From: Litomosoides sigmodontis
Taxonomy: Eukaryota > Nematoda > Chromadorea > Rhabditida > Onchocercidae
Assembly (NCBI GenBank): GCA_963070105.1
Contig: OY718804.1
Coordinates: 5,789,317-5,853,316 of the forward strand
Reading direction: 5' to 3'
DNA length: 64,000 nt
The notes below the pieces were generated by a model, which made no database searches, had not been told where the DNA came from, and saw only the letters and a list, made by a program, of their open reading frames with translations. Position 1 is the stretch's first letter. The number at the start of each line of letters is the position of its first letter. The position numbers and the translations under genes were made by a program. Positions 56,102-64,000 of the stretch are shown here, piece by piece.

Positions 56102-58037
56102 GTAATATTAAAGTTCCGTTGGGATATTTCACAGCGATGATTGAAGGGTTGTCAAGCCTGTCAAAAGTTCGAAATTCAATTCTTCAATTCTCTTTTCTTT
56201 TGAAAAGAAAAGAAGAAATGGGGAAAGGGAAAAATGACAAGTAGCTTTAAGCAATAATTATTATTCAAACTGACAAATATAAATTGTTTATTGTTTCTCA
56301 AGATATTTCACCGGAAATTTACAGAAATCTTTCCTACTCGATTTTCCATGCAAAAGAAGTAGCATCGTGAAAATCCTGACAGGATGGAGGGAATCCGTAA
56401 AGAGCACTGATAGAGAAGATAATTTCTCAATGAAGTCAAGAGAGGATCCGGGGATGATAACGATGTCTCTCACAACTGTTAACTGTCATCGAAGTGGAAA
56501 ATTGCGGAGGCAGTGGCGGAGAGTTGAATTTAATACCTCAAAATTCCTCTATTGCTCATCAAATGATTTAACAGACATTGCTAGCATTCCTAATTTGTTT
56601 TGCTGTCGAAAAAAAATGGAAGCGTATTAAATGCCATCGATATCACACTATCATTCCATCCCATTGCTTATCAGTCATTTCATGGCTGATTAAGCACATA
56701 CCCTACCACATCCACCTTATCACCAAAAAACCCAAACAACACCACTCAGCGTTTTCCTTAAAATATGCTAATTATAGACTTATTACTAGCTTCGCAGAAT
56801 GAATATCACTTGATAATAATAAAGTTTGTGAAGTAGTGGAGTAGGGAATTTTCCTCGCTGTTGTTAATTCAATTCTACGGTAAGTTATATTTGCCATCAC
56901 TAACAACTTCTTTTTCACTTTTGTACTGTAAGAAACAAGCACTGTGTAGCGAAAACTTTGTTCTACAAGAAAATTGAACACATTTCATTGTTTCAAATTT
57001 AGTAGAGAAAGAATTTGGACGAAATAGTTTGAAATTCATCGGTGCTTGATGATTATCAAATGACTGCGCTGCTATTATCGCACGTTAAGTATAACAGAAA
57101 AATTCTTGGAACTTAGAGACGCACTTTCCTTTCTTCTTTCCTGCGCCTTTTTGTAGTAAAATTAAGAGAAGGAAGGAAGGAAGCAGCAATTCCATCGAAG
57201 TCCATTTCTTCACTCTTACAGGAAATGTTTGTCAAATACAGTAAGACGTCAGTGAAAGAAGGTGCGTACGGTGAAATACGAAATGAAGAAGTGCAAAATG
57301 AAAAGCTGCGCAGAAATTTTCAAACTTTTTCTTTCTCTTGTTTGCTTCATAGGAAGGGAAGGTACTCATTTTTGTTGGTATGAAGGGATGCATTGATAAG
57401 GGAAAAAGTAATACCATTTATTGGTCGGCAAAAAGACTAGATTTCAGGTTGGTCTGAACATTAAATAATTGTGAGAAGGAATGATGCGAAGGATAAGTGG
57501 AAAGATTGAAGTAAAATATGTGAGATGACAGGAAGCAAAAAAAGAGAGGAAAAAAGATGAGAAGAAGAGAAAAAGCGATAGACAGATGATAGGTGGATGG
57601 TCGTCGATCAGTAAACATAACCGTACAATTTAACTCAGCCAAAGCTTTAAAGAAGAAGCAAGCAAGCAAACAAATTTTATTTACATAAATGACGGCAAAC
57701 GTCTGCATTTTCACTTAGTACGACGTGTTCGGTAGTTCGTTGCTGTACAAACATCTACATTTTTTGGACGACAAAAGTAATGAAAGAGAAAAAGATGGAA
57801 TTGTTTCGGGGGATTTGAAAAATCTTCAAATTTCAAGCTTTTGTACAAAACTACAGAAGAAAATATCAATTAGAGGAGATACATGAAGAAACAACGCGAA
57901 ATAATGACATCTCACGTGATATAACTAATCAATTTTTATTATCAAATTGTCGAACTATTTCTGGAAAAATAAACGAATCTTTGCCAAATTTATCCTTTCA
58001 CCCGTCTTCTTCGCCTACTCTTTGCGTCATTCCAAGG

Positions 58038-58145
58038 CTAAATAAAATAAAGGTCCACATAATCCTCAAGCCCATCACAGCTATCATCAAAACAGGCAGA
58101 AATCTTGTCGGAAAGACCTAAGACGACGACCACAGGTGTTTCGGG
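58038..58145 (-). CDS. Unassigned C-terminal exon candidate
   Basis: After an ATATTCTAG acceptor, 35 codons read PETPVVVVLGLSDKISACF, DDSCDGLEDYVDLYFI and stop at TAG. Composition and hydrophobic-strand pattern look coding. Immediately upstream on the same strand, 58192-58407 is open in two frames. The parent gene is not recognised. Confidence 0.3.
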   Translation of the reverse strand, partial: PETPVVVVLGLSDKISACFDDSCDGLEDYVDLYFI

Positions 58146-58922
58146 CTAGAATATGCCCATTCATCTATTAACTTTCCTCAGCATGGAAATTTCAAATGAC
58201 AAGCACCAAACTACGATATGCTGAATTGCTAATTGCACAGCAAAGCAGTGATAAGTCACATAAATTAGTTTCCATCCGTGAGATTCCGGCACAGCTTTGA
58301 GGATCTGACCAACAAAACTCCTGCAATACCTCTGGCAGGATGGATCGTATCTCACTGCTACTACTTGAATATTTCACCCATTTGTTTATATGTTCCGTAA
58401 AAATCAAACTGAGACAATATATTCGATAAATGCAAAACTGAATTAGCGCTCACAAATCTTTACCGAATAAAAAACAAAACAATAAAAGTAATAAGCTATA
58501 TAAAACATCAACAACTTGTTGTAAGTAATTATAATATCAGAGTTGAATAAAAATTTTGAAATTTGTTTCGAAATTATAAGACAAGTATAAAGAAAACACT
58601 ACAGATTACATGTACAGCCAACTTTTCCCATACAACATTTTTTCACGTAATTAAAATAACGCTCACAGTTCGAGTGTGAAGTTAAATGGCATAATATAAT
58701 TAAATGGAATAATCTGAGAACACAGAAATACATACAAAGGATAGTTAATTAACCCGTATAAAATTTGGACAGACTGAAAACTGGCCAAATTTGCGTGCAC
58801 ATATGTGCAAAAAGCGTTTGAAGTAGTTAGAAGAGGACCGGAAAAGAAGCACACCATCAACCAGGATTCTCTTTCATTACTGCTCTGCATGAGAGATGAA
58901 GAGATCACTGGCATTTGTGAAA

Positions 58923-59105
58923 TCAGTAACAGTAGCTGAAACAGTTCCTAGCTATCATATTTCGTTCATCGTACAAAGGTTGGAGTGGAGCCAAATATTT
59001 CTTGAAATAAAGGTCAACTGACTCATCGTTGATGGAGTTCAAGAAATGGCATTTCCTATGTAGTCCACTGTTTTGAATATCGCAATTAAACACCATTCCC
59101 AGCAA
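58923..59105 (-). other. Open stretch of uncertain coding status
   Basis: Sixty codons ending in a stop, containing NDESVDLYFKKYLAPLQPLY. It shares the short string VDLYF with the candidate exon at 58038-58145, both preceded by acidic residues. It lies 300 bases beyond the ABHD16A stop on the same strand. No acceptor is convincing. Confidence 0.2.
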
Positions 59106-59363
59106 ATAAAATTAAAATTTCAACGTTAGCACTCGTTTCAGCTTTTTTTTGCTCGAATATAAGACAATATTAACGAATATTGAAACTGATGTTTAACGTC
59201 GAAATTTCACAATATAAAGCAAATATGGAAATTTATAGTCATTAGTGATCTTTCACACATATTACTTACAAAACTAATATGAAAATAAATCTGAGCAACG
59301 GAACACGAAAACACTATAAACCTGCCAGAATAAAAATACATTAAGTGTTTGTTTCTTTTAACA

Positions 59364-59369
59364 TTTATT
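59364..59369 (-). terminator. Polyadenylation signal AATAAA of ABHD16A
   Basis: AATAAA on the minus strand 38 bases after the stop codon, the expected spacing for a short nematode 3' UTR. Confidence 0.6.
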
Positions 59370-59406
59370 TTAACATCCCTTTGTCGTATTGCATTTATAA
59401 TATCTG

Positions 59407-62400
59407 CTACTTTGATGGTATAGTGAACAAAGACACATCTAGCGGGGTGTTATGACTAGAATCAAAATCTACTAGGTACTTTGAACATAAACAATATATC
59501 AAGCTGTTCCGCTTTTGTTCCGTTAAATTCTCGACATTATCCACTACCGACATTGTTGGGCAATCCTTAGCCATCGATATTCGCTCCAACGGAGTCGCTG
59601 ACAACCAAATGTCTACTGCTAATTCTGAGTGAGAATTTACTAGATCAGGATGTCGTGCACGAAGAAGTGATTTCAACAGATTGTTGGCACGATTTGTAGC
59701 AAGACGTTCTTCGTCCGTGCCTTCTGCTGTTATGATCATTTCGTCCTGGGTTCGTCTGATTAAAGTTACAGGTCCATGATATGACGCCAACTAAAATAAT
59801 TAACAATAAAAAAAACAACAAAGAATGAAGAATAAAGTATAGAAACTAAAGAATGAATAAGAAAGGATAAAAATGTGGAGTACAGAAGGAGGGATAAAGA
59901 CAACGCGATAAAAAAAATGAATAAAGAACAAACAAAAGGCAAGAGACAAAGTGACAATTAATGGTGATAATCATTACTACTTTTTCGATAACAAGTGTAT
60001 TATTCTTAGTAATAATCATAAAAAATTATGATGAATGACCATAATCCAATAATAACAATAATTATTATTACGTTGCATGTTTACGTACGAACTGAACATA
60101 TAACAGTTCTATTTATTATTCATGGAAATTAAAAGATCAAACCTGCAAAGCAATCGGCATGTCAAAGTACGTCCGAACAATGAATTCAACTAGTGGAGCC
60201 CATGATTTCGGCATTTTCGCCTCAGCAAGAGGTAAAAGATCATCAAATGTTGCATCCAGTATCAAAGCCTGAAATGAAAAATGTGGAATATTAAAAAATG
60301 ATAACTATCGTCTTGATTTAATGTTCTAGTGTTATGTGTACAATAACAATGTCATTTGGAAACTAAATAAATCGCTATCCTGTCAAAATTAATTTTCATG
60401 ATAAAACAAATTTATATGGAAGATAAATGCTACTTTGATATTTGGATAATTAGCAGCAGCCCATGTTGCTGGAAATCCACCGATTGACCACGCGTAAATA
60501 ACAATTTGATCTTCCGGAAAACCTAATTTATGCACTGCATACTGAATAACGACATCTATCGAAGCAACTGTTTGCTTCGGTGTTGGCATACCAGTACTTT
60601 CCCCAAATCCTGAAGTTTTGCAATGCTCCAGGTAAATTTTACAAAATTTGGTTCGAGGATGTTATCATCATTCTCAAAATGTATTAAAAGCTTTCTAATT
60701 ATTTGGCACTCTTACTCCGAATCTTAGCAGCAGTTGCATGTGTGTAAAAGAATCATTTTGGTTTTGGAGACCTATAGTTGCGATTTATTAAGAATGGAAT
60801 GGATGAATTGATGCTGTGTGTCTTTTTTTTTTACTTAAGTGTTCATGCGAATTACTTATATTTGTTATTAAATTCATTACTATATTATTCCCACACTAAA
60901 TTATTTGTTATCGCTAACTTTTTAGATTGATGAGTGAAATTTTGAAATCAAGAAAGGTATCAACCAGGCTGATTCCATCCAAGCACAGAATAGTTCAAAG
61001 TAAGTGGCGTTGGCATAATGCCAGTTTCGTAAAATCCGGCATTACCCTCGCACGTTATAACCAGGATATCACCATTTCCTCTCTGTTTTCGACGGTCAAC
61101 GAACATCGTATCCACTTTATTACCTTCTCGTGTCATCAAAACTCCTCGAGTAGCACCCTTCACAACGAAAACTCTTAATTAATGCAGTTCGGCCGTGTAA
61201 AGTGAAAGAAAAATCCTCAAAAATATTGAAGTCGAATCTTCACAATGAAATTGAATGAATGATGATGTATAGCAGTATTGCTTCACTGACCGAAAATTTT
61301 ATCGAAAAGAAATTATTTTGTATCGATCAAAAAAATCATTCAAAACCGAACCTTTTCCACTACAAGTTTCCGTCGATTCTCAATCAAAAATGACTGAATC
61401 AGTTTGTTGAGTAATGCTGCCGAACCAGGATACACAAGTACACGCGCAAATGTATATGCAATATTGTAAGATAGGCAATCTCGCAAAGTAGTGTATAGTA
61501 TATTTCCTGTAGTTGTAAATCTCCCTGACGTTTCGAAATATTTTCGAGGTTCTCTACGAGCTTGAAAATCAACTGGTGCCGCAAACAACTGAAATTCAAA
61601 ATCACAACTGCAACTCGAAATTAGTAATCTTCATGCACCTAACAATTTTTGACAGCCTAACTGCAATAAAATAGCACAATTCTAGCAAAACAAAAAAAGT
61701 TTCAATTTTATATCGACACGTATAAAAAAGTAGATACCTCATAATCATATCTTAACAATTGTGTTCTTGCATTTCGATCATGCAAGTGAGCTTCAGACAA
61801 TGTATTGGCAAATCTGCGATATTCAGGATTAAATATTCTGCCAGCAGTTCTCATACCAATCGCTATTACATAATATGATGCTACAAATTTTGCTAACATC
61901 ATAAAATTTGTCCCACTCAACAATGAACGATTGTAAGCAATCTGAAATTTAGAACTAATAATTTACACAATTTTGACAGGTCCTAATTTCTTTTTGAAAA
62001 CTAATTTGTCGGTACTTCAATACCCATTAGTTCACAAAACATAGCAACGCTTACCATAAGAAAACAAAAGACCGAACAGTGCTTACTTAAACTATATGAC
62101 CTCGTTTTGATGAGTGCCTCTAATATGAAAAAAAACATGTTAATTCAGTCAATGAAATTAATCGCCTCATTGTAAACATGAAAACCAGGAAGCAGGAAAG
62201 AGAAGAGAAGAAACAGAAAAACAAAATACCCCTACTGGAAATATACATAGTATCTAACAACTGAGTAATGCTTTGAGATTTCAGATCTTTTTGAAGCTGA
62301 ACTATTTTCCGAAAGAAACAGCGTACCAAAAGAAGAAATGGTGAAACCACTGTACATACTGCACGACACCCATTCATAACCGTTAGCATTGTTTCACTCA

Positions 62401-62503
62401 CATATTCCAATGAGTTATTGGGGAAAACTGTATCATGACGACGAATGTATGCATACACCTTTGGACCTCTTATTAAGCTTAACAATAACTTGGCCCGCGT
62501 CAT
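59407..62503 (-). CDS. ABHD16A: ABHD16A-like phospholipase (alpha/beta hydrolase)
   Basis: Membrane serine hydrolase; the mammalian ABHD16A (BAT5) hydrolyses phosphatidylserine to lysophosphatidylserine at the ER. Seven exons (62503-62327, 61941-61738, 61588-61352, 61157-60965, 60609-60434, 60268-60143, 59790-59407) give 498 aa, a little shorter than the human 558. Hydrophobic N-terminal segments lie at about residues 44-95. Family blocks seen: NPEYRRFANTL, VYPGSAALLNK, NKVDTMFVDRR, CEGNAGFYETG, VLGWNQPGFGESTG. The nucleophile is in YAWSIGGF (Ser312), the acid is in LDATFDDL (Asp334) and the base is probably His484 in SSHNTPLD, so the triad is complete. A putative SL acceptor lies at 62540 and AATAAA at 59369-59364, 38 bases past the stop. 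Confidence 0.95.
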
Positions 62504-62907
62504 CTTCAAATCAATTATTGGATTTAACGGTTCAATCGCCTAAATGAATGATCCATAGATTAAATGATCACGCAACAGTTATTTCCCGGTCGATCTTCGG
62601 GAGATGCATAAGTACAACATGTGATATCGAAACAGTCGATGTATCTGAAACTTTCTTCCACAAGATATTTCAACCATTCAGAACTATCAGAACATGGATT
62701 AGTGAAAAACCATTCATGCCATCTTCCGCATTATGATTTCGAAATTGTATTATACGAGTATAAACGTGTAATAATAATGCTATTAATGTAAAATACATCT
62801 TTATTTTTACAAATGGAAAAGAGATAACAAACAAACAAAACAATTAAATGATAATCAGGTATCTTATTTTCTTCACTTTACAAAGCTCTCTGACGTATCA
62901 TTTACTG
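62504..62907 (-). promoter_or_regulatory. Short spacer between PRKRIP1 and ABHD16A
   Basis: 404 bases from the PRKRIP1 stop to the ABHD16A ATG. It contains an AATAAA on the minus strand at 62805-62800 and a CATTTAG acceptor at 62540, 36 bases before the ATG. This order (poly(A) signal, then trans-splice acceptor) is what an operon spacer would look like, but independent promoters are equally possible. Confidence 0.45.
62800..62805 (-). terminator. Polyadenylation signal AATAAA of PRKRIP1
   Basis: AATAAA on the minus strand about 105 bases after the PRKRIP1 stop codon. Confidence 0.55.

Positions 62908-64000
<1,093 letters not shown>

Larger units (their letters stand above)
48151..58037. other. 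Gene-poor region upstream of PCBP
   Basis: About 10 kb with no confidently recognised gene. Contents: (AAT)n at 49064-49085, a GTGAA pentanucleotide repeat at 51254-51315, GAT/GGT repeats at 53070-53158, an exon-like pair on the plus strand at 55610-56101, a (CTTTT)-type palindrome at 56192-56212 and otherwise AT-rich sequence. Confidence 0.6.

Overview
The window is nuclear DNA of a nematode. It is AT-rich, its genes have many introns of about 100-600 bases, and splice sites are mostly GTAAG-type donors and TTTCAG-type acceptors. The largest gene encodes a nematode-specific cuticle-attachment protein of the MUA-3 family. The AT content, long introns and very long ATT/AT microsatellites fit a parasitic clade III (filarial-like) worm better than Caenorhabditis; that placement is inference. 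No bacterial insertion, CRISPR array, tRNA or rRNA gene was seen. Splice junctions were chosen by hand; in every gene the exon lengths and phases add up to one open reading frame.

Layout. (1) 1-25519, minus: a partial mua-3-like gene. Twenty-eight exons encode 1670 codons: signal peptide, five LDL-receptor class A repeats, a run of EGF modules, a vWA domain with an intact MIDAS motif, then more EGF modules. The 3' end lies beyond base 1. Intron 1 is 8.9 kb and carries a perfect (TTA)n array of about 600 bases. The 3.5 kb intron at 7966-11509 holds an extra signal-peptide exon (10309-10381). It could start a short MUA-3 isoform or a nested small secreted peptide. (2) 25520-32886: intergenic, with a GC-rich upstream block and an upstream reading frame. 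(3) 32887-34554, minus: rpb-3, complete at 275 aa. (4) 35372-39680, plus: LENG8/Thp3-like SAC3-domain protein, 696 aa, divergent from rpb-3. (5) 42477-48113, minus: PCBP-like RNA-binding protein with two KH domains and a 28-residue polyglutamine run. (6) 48138-59406: mostly empty, with a few unassigned exon-like stretches. (7) 59407-62503, minus: ABHD16A-like lipase, 498 aa. (8) 62908-64000, minus: PRKRIP1-like protein, 5' end cut by the window edge; it lies 404 bases upstream of the ABHD16A start codon on the same strand.

Apart from mua-3 (epidermis-cuticle attachment), the genes are housekeeping: transcription (rpb-3), mRNA metabolism (LENG8, PCBP, PRKRIP1) and lipid metabolism (ABHD16A). 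The two arrangements that may matter for expression are the divergent rpb-3/LENG8 pair and the closely spaced PRKRIP1-ABHD16A pair. The least explained parts are the intronic signal-peptide exon, a 22-base palindrome with two E-boxes in the PCBP gene, and three exon-like stretches without a parent gene.
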